Below, piece after piece: positions 1-9,721 of a stretch of DNA of 64,000 bases; within the stretch, counting starts at the first letter, position 1, and each line of letters starts with the position of its first letter. This DNA comes from Ilumatobacteraceae bacterium (GTDB taxonomy: Bacteria; Actinomycetota; Acidimicrobiia; Acidimicrobiales; Iamiaceae): contig JAOBWH010000067.1 in assembly GCA_025463265.1 (NCBI GenBank), forward strand, positions 1 through 64,000, read 5' to 3'. The translations under genes were made by a program, and so were the position numbers. The notes under the pieces were generated by a model, which made no database searches, was not told the DNA's origin, and worked only from the letters and a program-made list of their open reading frames with translations.

Positions 1-27
1 GGCGGCGGATCGGCCGGCCTGCGCTCC

Positions 28-459
28 GTGGCCGAGCGGGCCCGGGCCCTTCCCGGCGGACCGCCGCGGCTCCTCGTGGCCAAGCCGGGTCTCGACGGGC
101 ACTCCAACGGCGCCGAGCAGATCGCCGTCGCCGCACGCGACGCCGGACTCGAGGTCATCTACCAGGGGATCCGGCTCACGCCCGAGCAGATCGCCGCGGT
201 CGGACGCGACGAGGACGTCGACATCATCGGCCTGTCCATCCTGTCGGGCAGCCACCTCGAGTTGGTCCCCGAGGTCGTGCGGTTGCTCCGCGCCGAGGGG
301 GTGACCGCCCCGGTCATCGCCGGCGGCATCATCCCCGAGGACGACCGCCCTCGGCTGCTCGATGCCGGCGTGGCGGCCGTGTACACGCCGAAGGACTTCG
401 AGATCGTCAAGATCATGGGTGAGCTCGTCGATCTGGTGGAAGCGCACCGCGCAGGCTGA
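28..459 (+). CDS. Cobalamin (B12)-binding domain protein, methylmalonyl-CoA mutase C-terminal-like; 5' end may lie upstream of the window
   Basis: ORF with B12-binding signature DGHSNG (DxHxxG) and SILSGSH...AGGIIP motifs; frame is open to the window edge. Confidence 0.8.
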   Translation: MAERARALPGGPPRLLVAKPGLDGHSNGAEQIAVAARDAGLEVIYQGIRLTPEQIAAVGRDEDVDIIGLSILSGSHLELVPEVVRLLRAEGVTAPVIAGGIIPEDDRPRLLDAGVAAVYTPKDFEIVKIMGELVDLVEAHRAG

Positions 460-534
460 TGCTGCCCGCAGGGGTGACACCTCCGTGCATGTGACGCTTG
501 GTGGCCAAGTTCCCACGGAAAGAGTCCGAAACCT

Positions 535-1422
535 GTGAACGCGCCCACATCTGCCGATGGATCGCCCATGTTCGATCGACGCGCGCTGCCCGGAACCCTC
601 GCGGGCGCCCTGGGCCTGGGCTTCGCCATCGGTGCCATCGTCACCCGCGAGCCGGTCCTGTTGGGCATCGCCGGTGTCTTGACGGTGGTCTGCGTCGCCC
701 TCATCCTCATGCTGCCCGACCGGGCCCCGGTCCGGTACAAGGAGCGGATGGACCTCCAGGAAGAGGCCGACAAGCTCGCCCGTGAGAACGACCAGATGGC
801 GGCGCGGGCCGCCAAGTTCGAAGCGGAGGCCATCGCCGCCCGCCAGAAGCTGGCCACGGCGATGCTCGCCGAGCGCTCCGGCGCCATCGGCGCCGAGACC
901 GCACCGCCCGCGGTCACCACCCCTGCCCCGGACGAGCCCCGCTCGGGCGACGACATCACCGACCCCAGCACCGGCGTCTTCACCCAGATCTTCTTCGATG
1001 CCTCCCTCGGGAAGCGCATCTCGGCTGCTCGCCGCGGCCTGCGCCCCCTCACCGTGGCCATGGTGGAGGTCGTCGAGCGCGTGGGGGAGCCCGACATGGC
1101 CCACACCGCACCCAAGCCGGTGGCCGACATCCTCGTCGAGACCCTCCGCGAGGCGGACACCGTCGCCCGCATGGACTCCGGCGTCTTCGCCGTGCTGCTC
1201 GAGGACACCCCGGAGAACGGTGCCATCTGGACCCTCGAGCGCATCCGCCGCAGGATCAGCGAGGACCTCCCCGGCTGCACCGTCCGCGCCGGGATGAGCT
1301 GCTACCCCGCCTACGCCTTCGACGCCGCCCAGCTGGTCGACCAGAGCCTGGGCGCCCTGGAGGCCGCTCGGGAGTGGCGCCAGGACCGCATCGAGGTCAC
1401 CACCTCCACGCCGGAGGACTGA
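535..1422 (+). CDS. Membrane protein with degenerate GGDEF-like domain
   Basis: Two hydrophobic N-terminal segments, coiled region, then LREADTVARMDSGVFAVLLEDTPENGAIWTLERIRRRI resembling a GGDEF fold with a degenerate signature. Confidence 0.6.
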   Translation: MNAPTSADGSPMFDRRALPGTLAGALGLGFAIGAIVTREPVLLGIAGVLTVVCVALILMLPDRAPVRYKERMDLQEEADKLARENDQMAARAAKFEAEAIAARQKLATAMLAERSGAIGAETAPPAVTTPAPDEPRSGDDITDPSTGVFTQIFFDASLGKRISAARRGLRPLTVAMVEVVERVGEPDMAHTAPKPVADILVETLREADTVARMDSGVFAVLLEDTPENGAIWTLERIRRRISEDLPGCTVRAGMSCYPAYAFDAAQLVDQSLGALEAAREWRQDRIEVTTSTPED

Positions 1423-1509
1423 GCGCGCTCCGGTCGAGGCGCACCGACGGCCCCAAGCGCCCGCCGATGTGGCCGCGGCTCCGTCGTCGATCGTGATGGG
1501 GCCTGACCA

Positions 1510-2049
1510 CTACGCGAGCTCGGGAAGCGGTGGCGTCACGCCCACGTCGTAGACCAGCCGGTCCCCGACGAGCCGGACGCCTTCGGTGGGGGCGTGCAGG
1601 GTGAGCCGGCCATCGTGCATCAGGTGGTGCACCCCGATGTCGCGGACCAGGACCAGGTGGTCGGCGAGGAGCCTCCGGTGGCAGCGCCACCACACGGTCT
1701 CGCTGCACATCACCGCTCGGCCGGACCGGTCCAGTAGATCGTCGACACCGGCCAGGAACGCATCGGTCTCCATGTGATCGGCGTAGGCCCGAAACGACGG
1801 GTTGCGCAGCGCGAGGTGCTTCGACCCGGGCACCGGTGGCCGCCGGCCGCCGAGGGCGCGCATCCAGGTGTACGAAACCCCCGACTCGGGCAGCCACCCG
1901 GCCATGGCGTCGGAGCCGAACTGCGGGTTCCGGCGGCTCCCCGGGAACGAACGGACGTCGACCACCTCACCGATCTCGGCGCCGGTCACGAGGGCGGTGA
2001 AGGCCTCTGCGGCGAGGGTGCCGTGCCCGATGGTGAGGATCGTCGTCAC
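1510..2049 (-). CDS. DUF488 family protein
   Basis: TIGHGTLAAEAF...VVDVRSFPGSRRNPQF...MCSETVWWRCHR pattern typical of DUF488. Confidence 0.8.
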   Translation of the reverse strand: MTTILTIGHGTLAAEAFTALVTGAEIGEVVDVRSFPGSRRNPQFGSDAMAGWLPESGVSYTWMRALGGRRPPVPGSKHLALRNPSFRAYADHMETDAFLAGVDDLLDRSGRAVMCSETVWWRCHRRLLADHLVLVRDIGVHHLMHDGRLTLHAPTEGVRLVGDRLVYDVGVTPPLPELA

Positions 2050-2104
2050 ACCGGATCGTTCCCACCTCCGCCGAGACGCAGTCCCGACTCCAGGGGGTCG
2101 AACG

Positions 2105-5100
2105 TCAGGGGAGACCGTAGGCCTTCACGCCGTCGCGGGTGCTGATGTAGATGCGTCCGCCGGCGATCGCGGGGGCGCCGTACGTGTACACCGACGGGTC
2201 GGGCGAGCCACCATCCCAGAGCTTCTCGCCGGTCAGGAGGTCGTAGCCCGTGAGGGTGTAGCCGCCGCGCCCGACGATCAGGTCGCCGGCGATGGCGAAG
2301 CCCTCGAAGGAGTTCGCGTCCGCCTGGGTCCAAAGCACCTCGCCGGTGGCCAGTGACAGGGCCACCAGGTTGCCGTCCTGGTTGTCGCCGCTGTCCAGCA
2401 CCCAGACGCCGTTGGCGATCGCACCACCGCCGGCGCCGTACCCGCCCCTCGTCCCGCTGCGCCACCGCACGACGCCCGTGGCGGCTTCGATGGCGATGGA
2501 TCCGTCGAAGGTCGTGGCGAACACGGCGCCATCGGCGTACATCGGTGCGTGCCGGGTTGCGGTGCCGCAGTTCGTCGTGCCGCCCGCTTTGACGGGCACG
2601 GTCCAGGCCACGGCACCGGTGGCGATGGTGATGGCCTTCACCTCGCAGTTCGCCAGGACGAACGCGCGAGTCCCGTCGGTCGGGATCACGATCGAGCCGC
2701 TGAGCTCGTTGCCGTCGAGCGGCACGACCGCCCCGCCCCACGCCGGGCTCCCGTTGGACGTGTTGAAGGCGCGCAGGTCGTAGTCGAGGTCCTGCAGGAG
2801 GACCTTGCCGCCCTGGACGAGCAGCTCGTTGCGCTGCGTCGCACGGCTACCGATGTCCACGTGCCAGAGCCGGACGCCGTCGCTGGCGCGGACCGCATCG
2901 AGGAAGCCCGCGGAGTCCACGATGTACAGGACGCCACCCGACTCCGTCGGGCTGTCGGGGTAGGTGGCGCCGTCGCCGAACGCGGGGAGGGACCACGCCG
3001 GCGTCGCCGACTTCGAGGTGCCGCCGGTGTTCCACGCGTCGAGCCGGCCGATCTGGTCGATGTCGTAGAGCCGGGTCCCGACGATGACCGGGGTGCGATC
3101 GGCCACCTCCGACGCCTCGGTCCCCGCCACCACCGCGGTCTTCCACCGGTAGCCGAGCTGGGCTGCGGTGGTGCGGCCGACCACGACCTCGCCCTGGTTC
3201 CACGCGTCGCGGCTGTAGCTGCGGCCTTCGGCGTTCCACGAGTCCGTGGCGCTGCCCACCACCTCGACGTGGAGCCAGCGCGTGCGCGACCGGCCCTTGG
3301 CGTCGGTGATCCGGACCTGGACCCGGATGGCTGCCGCTGCGGTCGGGGTGCCGCTCAGGACCCCGCCGGTCGACAGCGAGAGACCGGCGGGCAGGCTGCC
3401 GGAGGTCACGGACCACGCCAGGGCTCCCGACCCGCCCGATGCTCCGAGGGTGGCGGTGTAGGCCTGGCCCACGCGACCGGTCGGCACCATCGTCGTGTCG
3501 ATGGTGGGAGCCGGCGGGCTGAACCCGTACGAGCGGAGGCGAGCGGGATCGGGACCGCCGAAGCTCCCGCCCTGGCCGAAGACGACGTGGCCGTTGGCGA
3601 AGGCCGCCTGCCCGTAGCTGTTGTCCTCGAAGTGGATCCGCTTCCGCTCGACGCCGTCGGCGCGCCCGAAGGCGATCATGTTGCTGTCGCGACCCCACGC
3701 GTAGATCTGGGACTCCAGGATCCACACCAGGTCCTTGGTGATCCCGGCATCGCGGATCCGGGTGCCGAGCGGCGCCTCCCAGCGCTGCGATCCGTCCGAC
3801 GCCTTGAGCGCCCGGAGCACCGCCGACTCCTGGCCCAGCTCGCTGAAGCGCGCCTCGAAGGCGTAGATGGTGTCGGCGTCCGCGCCGACCAACTGGTAGA
3901 TGCCCGTGCCGGCGAGGACGGACCAGCCCGGCGCGCCGGTGGCCAGGGCGAAGCGGCTCACGCCGCCCCCGCTGCGGGTGTACGCCCAGCCGTCGGCGAC
4001 GATCACCTCCGATGGTGTGGCCATCGATCGTGTCCACTGCTGGGCCCCGGTCGTGGTGGCCAGCGCCCGGAGGCGATCCGAGTAGGCGACGACGACCGAG
4101 GAGCCCGATGCGGCCACGTCGCTGATCGAGTCTGCGCCGGTCGGGAGCAGCTGCTGCCACAGGCGCTCGCCGTCGGACAGCCGGTAGGCCAGGACCCGGT
4201 CCTGGCCCCAAGCGATCGCGGTCGTGCCGGTGATCAGCAGCGACTGGGTCGAGATGCCGGGATCGGTGGTGTTCGTGTCCCACAGGACGGCGTGGCTTCC
4301 GCCCCGGTCGTAGGCGACGAGGCGACCGCACTGCACGACCACGGCCGTCGCCGTGACCGCGACGGGGCCGCCCTGGCAGCCCGCGGGCAGCGACGGGCCG
4401 TACCAGGAGACCTCGCCGGTGGAGAGGTCGAGCGCCATCGGCGCGAACGTGCCGCTCCGTCCCGGCACCGGTCCTGCGGCATAGATGAGGTTGCCCACGA
4501 TGGTCGGCTGGAGGCTGCCGGGCACCGCCCACTCCTCGCCGACGCCGGCCACGTTGGACGAGTCGATGGCACCGTCCGACGGCGACCAGGCCCGGCCGGT
4601 CTCATCGTGGCTCGCCTGAGGCCAGTCCGCAGCTGCGGTGATCGGGAGGGTGAACTGCTTCGACGCCGTCTTGGCTCCGGTCGCGTCGACCTTGACGGTG
4701 AACGTGGGCGAGCTGACCGCGGTGGGCGTGCCGGAGATCAGCCCCGTGCTCGCTGCGAGCGACAGCCCCGCCGGAAGCGACCCCGCCGTGATCGACCAGG
4801 AGTAGCCGGTCCCGCCGGCCGCCTCCAGGGCGAACGCGTACGGGATCCCGACGTAGCCGCCGGGGACCGACGTCGTCGTGATGGCGAAGGTCGACACGGT
4901 GATCGACAGCGCCTTGGTGGCGCTGCTCCCGCCGTCATCGGTCACCTTCACGGTGAAGTTGGCGGTGCCACCGGCGGTCGGCGTGCCGGTGATCACGCCC
5001 TCGGGTGAGAGCGAGAGGCCGGCGGGCAGGGCCCCGGCCGGGACGGTCCAGACCGGGGTGCCGTACACGTTCGAGGCGGCCAGCTGCGTGGAAGGATACG

Positions 5101-6952
5101 CGGTGTTGATCACGCCGGACGGCACCGATGTCGTCGTCACGGCGAGCGCGGGCACGGTGATCGTGAACGAGCGGGTCCGCACGGCGTTCGACTCGTCGGT
5201 GACCTTGACGGTGAACGTGAACGAGCCGCCCTTGGTCGGCGTGCCGTCGATGCTGCCGTCGCCGAGGAACAGACCGTCGGGCAGCGCGCCGGCGCTGATC
5301 TCCCAGGCCAGGGAGCCCTGGCCGCCGGTGGCGCTGATCGCGGCCGAGTAGGCCACGCCGACCGTGCCGTTGGGCAGGGATGCCGTGGTGATGCCGAAGC
5401 TCGAGATCGTCAGCCCGAGGGTCCGCAGCGCGGTCGCGCTGGTCGCATCGGTGACCTTGAAGGTCAGCGTGGCGGTCGCCCCTGCCGTCGGCGTGCCCGA
5501 CAGGACGCCGGCGGCGCTGAGGGTCAGCCCGGCCGGCAGCGTGCCGGCCTGCAGCGACCACGTCAGCGCCCCCGACCCGCCAGCGGCGGCGAGGGTCACG
5601 GAGTACGGCGTGTTGATGACGCCGGCGGGGAGCGACGTCGTGGTGACCGAGAACGAGGTCACGGTGATGGTGAACGTGCGCTGGCTGCTCCGGCCCGACG
5701 CGTCGGTGACCCTCAGCGCGAAGGTCGACGTCCCCGCGGCCGTCGGGTTGCCGGAGATCTGGCCGGACGACAGGCTCAGGCCTGGCGGCAGCGACCCGGA
5801 GGCCACGGTCCACGTCAGCGCGCCGGTCCCGCCCGTCGCCGCGAGCGGCGCCGAGTACGCGGTGCCCACCCGTCCGGCGGGGAGCGACGTCGTCGTGATG
5901 CCCGGCGCTGCCGGCGGCGCCGCCACGCCGACGCGCGCCACGTAGGCCGGCGTCCCGAGCAGGAAGGTGATGAGCGCCGCACGCGTCTGCGGCTTCCAGG
6001 TGCTCACCTCGGCCGTGGTCGGCAGCCGCAGGAGCATGCCGGTGAAGAAGTTGACGATCCAGACCTGCTCCTTGGTCTTGCGGATGTACTCCGAGGACTC
6101 GCTGAACCCGACCATCACCTCGCCGCGGGTCTTGGTCTTGGCGTCGAGCTTCGCGGTCCACGAGTTGATGCCGGCGGTGTCGCCCGTGCGGCCGAGGACG
6201 TTGAGGTAGATCTGCTCCACGAACTGCCGGTTCGTGAGGGTGCCGTAGCGACGGGTGAACTCGTTCGACCTGGCCATCTCGCCGGAGATCTCGGTGATCT
6301 TCTTCCCGGCGCGGGACTTGCCCGTCCAGTACGCCAGGCCGGACTTGTCGGGCAGGCGGAGGAAGTACGCCTGGAACAGGCGGATCACGGGAGACTGCTT
6401 CTGCCAGTAGGGGAACGCCTCGGCGGCGTCGACGAGGTCGACCGGGGTCCTGGCTCCACTCGCCAGGTCGGCGAGCCAGGTGGAGCGCTCGGCGCTGGTG
6501 ACGGGCGCGCCGCGGAAGTCCAGGTACTGGCGGTCGATCATCGCCGTGGTGGTGGTGAACGGCGGGGGGGCATCGGTCGATTCGGAGCTGCTGGGCCCGA
6601 CACCCTCGCCGTTGCGAGCCGCCAGGCGAAAGCGGTAGAGGGTGCCCGCCTGGAGCCCCGTGACCTCGGTCTGGGTCGTACCGATGCCCACATCCACCTG
6701 GCCGGCTGCGTCACCTGCGCCGGTGGCCAGCACGAACAGGCGGTATCCGGTGAGACCGGCATCGCTCGAACACCCCGGGATGGTGACCGTGAGGCGGTCC
6801 GCGCCTGAGCCCACCACCACGGGCTTCCCCGGCGTGCACGTCGGTGCCGCGGCTGCGGCCGGGACCGCGGCCAGCGCTCCGCCGATGACCGCCACCGAAA
6901 TGGCGACCACCGCTCCGACTGCGCCCCTGCTCCCGAACGTCGAACGCCGCAC
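2105..6952 (-). CDS. Large secreted multidomain protein: signal peptide, Fn3-like, DUF4214, tandem putative Ig (He_PIG) repeats, two PQQ-like beta-propellers
   Basis: 1615 aa; N-terminal signal; IDRQYLDFRGAPVTSAERSTW...FVEQIYLNVLGRTGD (DUF4214-like); repeated ITTTSLPAGRVGTAYS...LPAGLSLS...G.ISGTPTA units; PQQ-like blade motifs; SD GGAGGT before the GTG start. Confidence 0.85.
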   Translation of the reverse strand: MRRSTFGSRGAVGAVVAISVAVIGGALAAVPAAAAAPTCTPGKPVVVGSGADRLTVTIPGCSSDAGLTGYRLFVLATGAGDAAGQVDVGIGTTQTEVTGLQAGTLYRFRLAARNGEGVGPSSSESTDAPPPFTTTTAMIDRQYLDFRGAPVTSAERSTWLADLASGARTPVDLVDAAEAFPYWQKQSPVIRLFQAYFLRLPDKSGLAYWTGKSRAGKKITEISGEMARSNEFTRRYGTLTNRQFVEQIYLNVLGRTGDTAGINSWTAKLDAKTKTRGEVMVGFSESSEYIRKTKEQVWIVNFFTGMLLRLPTTAEVSTWKPQTRAALITFLLGTPAYVARVGVAAPPAAPGITTTSLPAGRVGTAYSAPLAATGGTGALTWTVASGSLPPGLSLSSGQISGNPTAAGTSTFALRVTDASGRSSQRTFTITVTSFSVTTTSLPAGVINTPYSVTLAAAGGSGALTWSLQAGTLPAGLTLSAAGVLSGTPTAGATATLTFKVTDATSATALRTLGLTISSFGITTASLPNGTVGVAYSAAISATGGQGSLAWEISAGALPDGLFLGDGSIDGTPTKGGSFTFTVKVTDESNAVRTRSFTITVPALAVTTTSVPSGVINTAYPSTQLAASNVYGTPVWTVPAGALPAGLSLSPEGVITGTPTAGGTANFTVKVTDDGGSSATKALSITVSTFAITTTSVPGGYVGIPYAFALEAAGGTGYSWSITAGSLPAGLSLAASTGLISGTPTAVSSPTFTVKVDATGAKTASKQFTLPITAAADWPQASHDETGRAWSPSDGAIDSSNVAGVGEEWAVPGSLQPTIVGNLIYAAGPVPGRSGTFAPMALDLSTGEVSWYGPSLPAGCQGGPVAVTATAVVVQCGRLVAYDRGGSHAVLWDTNTTDPGISTQSLLITGTTAIAWGQDRVLAYRLSDGERLWQQLLPTGADSISDVAASGSSVVVAYSDRLRALATTTGAQQWTRSMATPSEVIVADGWAYTRSGGGVSRFALATGAPGWSVLAGTGIYQLVGADADTIYAFEARFSELGQESAVLRALKASDGSQRWEAPLGTRIRDAGITKDLVWILESQIYAWGRDSNMIAFGRADGVERKRIHFEDNSYGQAAFANGHVVFGQGGSFGGPDPARLRSYGFSPPAPTIDTTMVPTGRVGQAYTATLGASGGSGALAWSVTSGSLPAGLSLSTGGVLSGTPTAAAAIRVQVRITDAKGRSRTRWLHVEVVGSATDSWNAEGRSYSRDAWNQGEVVVGRTTAAQLGYRWKTAVVAGTEASEVADRTPVIVGTRLYDIDQIGRLDAWNTGGTSKSATPAWSLPAFGDGATYPDSPTESGGVLYIVDSAGFLDAVRASDGVRLWHVDIGSRATQRNELLVQGGKVLLQDLDYDLRAFNTSNGSPAWGGAVVPLDGNELSGSIVIPTDGTRAFVLANCEVKAITIATGAVAWTVPVKAGGTTNCGTATRHAPMYADGAVFATTFDGSIAIEAATGVVRWRSGTRGGYGAGGGAIANGVWVLDSGDNQDGNLVALSLATGEVLWTQADANSFEGFAIAGDLIVGRGGYTLTGYDLLTGEKLWDGGSPDPSVYTYGAPAIAGGRIYISTRDGVKAYGLP
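4630..5905 (-). repeat. Tandem Ig-like (He_PIG) repeat array within the 1615-aa protein
   Basis: Five consecutive units starting [IV]TT[TA]S[LV]P.G...YS/A; a sixth isolated unit (IDTTMVPTGRVGQAYT) lies between the two propellers. Confidence 0.75.
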
Positions 6953-7033
6953 GGCACACCTCCGACCTCAGGCTTGGCGGCGGGCCGGGCGGTCGCAACC
7001 CCCAATGTGTGCCAACTTCGCCGATCCGTCGGA

Positions 7034-8167
7034 TCAGCCGTCCTGGTCCAGTTCCCGCCAGACGTCATCGGTGTCCGCACCCAGCGGCCGGCCGGCCCAC
7101 CGCAAGCGGCCCGGCGTCTCGGACAGACGGGCCACCAGCCCCTGCATGGGCGTGCCGTCGAGGTCGACGACCGTTCTGCGGGCGACCATGTGCGGATCGG
7201 CGGCGAGGCCCTCCATGTCGTACACGGGGGCGGCGGCCGCGTGGGCCGCTTCGAAGGTGGCCAGGACCTCGTCGAGCGGGCGGGCCGCGCACCACGAGCT
7301 CAGGACCGCATCGATCTCCTCGCGGTGCTCGATGCGGCCGGTGAAGCCGGCGAACCTCGGATCGTCACCCAGGCCGATCAGCTCCATGACCCGGATGGCG
7401 ACCGATTCGGCCGACGTGGAGATGGCGACCCAGCGCCCATCGCCGCAGCGGTACGTCCCGCGCGGCACCGAGTAGGGGATCCCGGACCCCAGCCGCACCT
7501 GCTGCTCGCCCCGGAGCTCCCAGAGGCTCATCAGCGGTCCCATCAGCTGGAAGAGCGACTCGAGCAGGTTGACATCGACCACCTGGCCGACGCCAGAGTG
7601 CAGCGCCACCATCGTGGCGAAGGCGGACGTGAGGGCGGTGACCTCGTCGGTGAGCGCGATCGGCGGGAGCAGCGGGCCGCCTTCGGGCTCACCGTTGATG
7701 GCGGCGAACCCCGACATCGCCTCGGCGAGGGTCGCGAAGCCGGGGCGCTGGGCGTACGGCCCGTCCTGGCCGAATCCGGTCACGCGGGTCACGACGAGCT
7801 TCGGGTTGGCCGCCATCAGCTCGGCTGGGTCGAGCCCGATCCGCTCGAGCGTGCCCGGCCGGAAGTTCTCGACGAGGACATCGGCCGTGCCGATCAGGCG
7901 TCGGACCCGCTCCAGGTCGAGGGGATCCTTGAGGTCGGCCACGACGGTGCGCTTGTTCCGACCGGCGAGCTTCCACCAGAGCGTGACGTCGTCGTCGGGA
8001 TGGGTCCAGCCCATGGCGCGGGTGGTGTCCCCTGCACCCGGCCGCTCGACCTTGATGACGTCGGCACCGAAGTCCGCCAGGTAGCGGGCGCAGCCCGGCC
8101 CCGCGACGACGGTGGCGAGGTCCACCACCCGGAGGTCGTGCAGCGGCCCGTCGGCGCTCGTCGGCAT
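7034..8167 (-). CDS. CaiB/BaiF CoA-transferase family protein
   Basis: LHDLRVVDLATVVAGPGCARYLADFGADVIKVERPGAGDTTR...GRNKRTVVADLK. Confidence 0.9.
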   Translation of the reverse strand: MPTSADGPLHDLRVVDLATVVAGPGCARYLADFGADVIKVERPGAGDTTRAMGWTHPDDDVTLWWKLAGRNKRTVVADLKDPLDLERVRRLIGTADVLVENFRPGTLERIGLDPAELMAANPKLVVTRVTGFGQDGPYAQRPGFATLAEAMSGFAAINGEPEGGPLLPPIALTDEVTALTSAFATMVALHSGVGQVVDVNLLESLFQLMGPLMSLWELRGEQQVRLGSGIPYSVPRGTYRCGDGRWVAISTSAESVAIRVMELIGLGDDPRFAGFTGRIEHREEIDAVLSSWCAARPLDEVLATFEAAHAAAAPVYDMEGLAADPHMVARRTVVDLDGTPMQGLVARLSETPGRLRWAGRPLGADTDDVWRELDQDG

Positions 8168-8212
8168 CGACCCAGCTTGGCGGCTGGGTGCGGGTGCGAC
8201 CGAACCCGTCGG

Positions 8213-8989
8213 TCAGGCGAACTTCTTGCCCCGCAGCTCCGCTTCCACGGCCGAAGCGGCGGCGCCCTGCTCGTCGGTCATCGGTCCCAGCTCGAGGTTC
8301 ACGGTCACGACGGTGCGACCGACCTGGAAGGTGTCCGTGTAGACGATGCTGGCGACCTCGCCGCCGTCGCTGATCTCGAACGAGTCGGCCGCGACGCGGT
8401 GGTCCTGGCCCACGCCTCGTTCCGCAGGGGGACCGGACGTGACCGTCACCTTGTAGTCCTTGCGACCCTTCCCGCCGGCGGCCTGGAGCGCCTCAGCCGT
8501 GCAGGCGGCGTGCTCGGGCGTCGCCACCTGCTCGGAGAAGGCGGTGGCCTGCGCCTCGTCCTCGAACGTGGCCGCCCACGAGGAGATGAAGGCCGGGTAG
8601 CCAGGGGCGCGCATCGTGGGGCCTCCGGCCGCCGCACCGAGCGGGATCTTCGAGAGCGGGCCGCCGTCCGGGTTCGTGCAGTCGTCGTCATCATCGATGC
8701 CCTCGCCGGCGTAGTCCAGCGGCTTCACCGCCACCGTCCAGCCCTCGGGGAAATCCCCCTCATCGAACACCCGGGAGGCGGCCTCGGCCCTGGTCGCCGG
8801 GTCCGCCTTGGGTGCCTCGGTCGTGGTGGTCGTCGGCTTCTCGGTGGTGGTCGTCTGGGCTGCGGCCGGCCGGCTGGTGGACGACGCCGTCGCGTCTGCG
8901 TCCGAGCTCCCGCCTCCGCACGCGGCGAGGACCGCGACGAGTGCGGCCGCCAGCAGCGAGGGGAGCACACGGGATCGCAGGTTCGACAT
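8213..8989 (-). CDS. Putative lipoprotein
   Basis: MSNLRSRVLPSLLAAALVAVLAACGGG lipobox, Thr-rich linker. Confidence 0.7.
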   Translation of the reverse strand: MSNLRSRVLPSLLAAALVAVLAACGGGSSDADATASSTSRPAAAQTTTTEKPTTTTTEAPKADPATRAEAASRVFDEGDFPEGWTVAVKPLDYAGEGIDDDDDCTNPDGGPLSKIPLGAAAGGPTMRAPGYPAFISSWAATFEDEAQATAFSEQVATPEHAACTAEALQAAGGKGRKDYKVTVTSGPPAERGVGQDHRVAADSFEISDGGEVASIVYTDTFQVGRTVVTVNLELGPMTDEQGAAASAVEAELRGKKFA

Positions 8990-9076
8990 GCAAGCAGCCT
9001 CGCGGAGGCGGACGAGTCCAGAACCCTCAATCTGGGCCAACCTGCAGCCAGCAGACCGGCATCGGGGCCGATGCCG

Positions 9077-9706
9077 TCAGGCCAACACGTTGGCCAGGGG
9101 CAGCGAGCCGGGGCGCCCGGTGAGCAGGCGCAGGACGCTGGCTGCGTCGTCGGCGGTGGAGAGGTCGAGCAGGACCTCGATGGCCACCCGCGCCCCCGAC
9201 GGCGGCGGCGGAGACGGGATGCCGATCGCCTCGGCGAGGTCCGTGCCGTGCACCACCAGCTCCACCACGCGCGTGGCCAGGTACTGGCTCAGGGCCATCT
9301 CGCCCACGAAGAGGTGGACGTCGGTGTCGGCCGGGACCTTCGAGACCACCAGCTCGGCCGCCGCCCAGTAGCGGTCGGTGGCCTCGACCCAGTCCGTGTC
9401 CTCCCGAGCCTCCTTGCGGGCCCGGTTGGCGATGTGGAGGTGCGGCGTCTGCTCGGCCAGCACGATGCGGAAGTACTGCGCCGCCGACGAGATGGGGGCG
9501 GGGTCCTTGACCTCCCCGCCGACGTAGTCCGACACCGTCCGGAACGCCCGGGCGCCGTGGGCGACGAGCTCGCGCACCGTCCACTCGCCCAGCGCCACGA
9601 GGTCCCACTGGTGGTCATCGACGCCGCCGACGAGGGACCGCCACCAGTGGCCGGACTCGCGGAAGGCAGTCAGCGTCTCGGCGGCATCGAAGGTGCGGTC
9701 GGCCAA
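9077..9706 (-). CDS. Maleylpyruvate isomerase N-terminal / mycothiol-dependent DinB-like family protein
   Basis: LGEWTVRELVAHGARAFRTVSDY...RVVELVVHGTDLAEAIG. Confidence 0.7.
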   Translation of the reverse strand: MADRTFDAAETLTAFRESGHWWRSLVGGVDDHQWDLVALGEWTVRELVAHGARAFRTVSDYVGGEVKDPAPISSAAQYFRIVLAEQTPHLHIANRARKEAREDTDWVEATDRYWAAAELVVSKVPADTDVHLFVGEMALSQYLATRVVELVVHGTDLAEAIGIPSPPPPSGARVAIEVLLDLSTADDAASVLRLLTGRPGSLPLANVLA

Positions 9707-9721
9707 TGGGGGCTCCTGGCG

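Noticed and set aside
2549-5008. 819-aa plus-strand ORF opposite the large secreted protein
   Set aside because: Antisense shadow in high-GC DNA; His/Arg/Gly/Ala-rich with no motif, while the minus strand has clear domains
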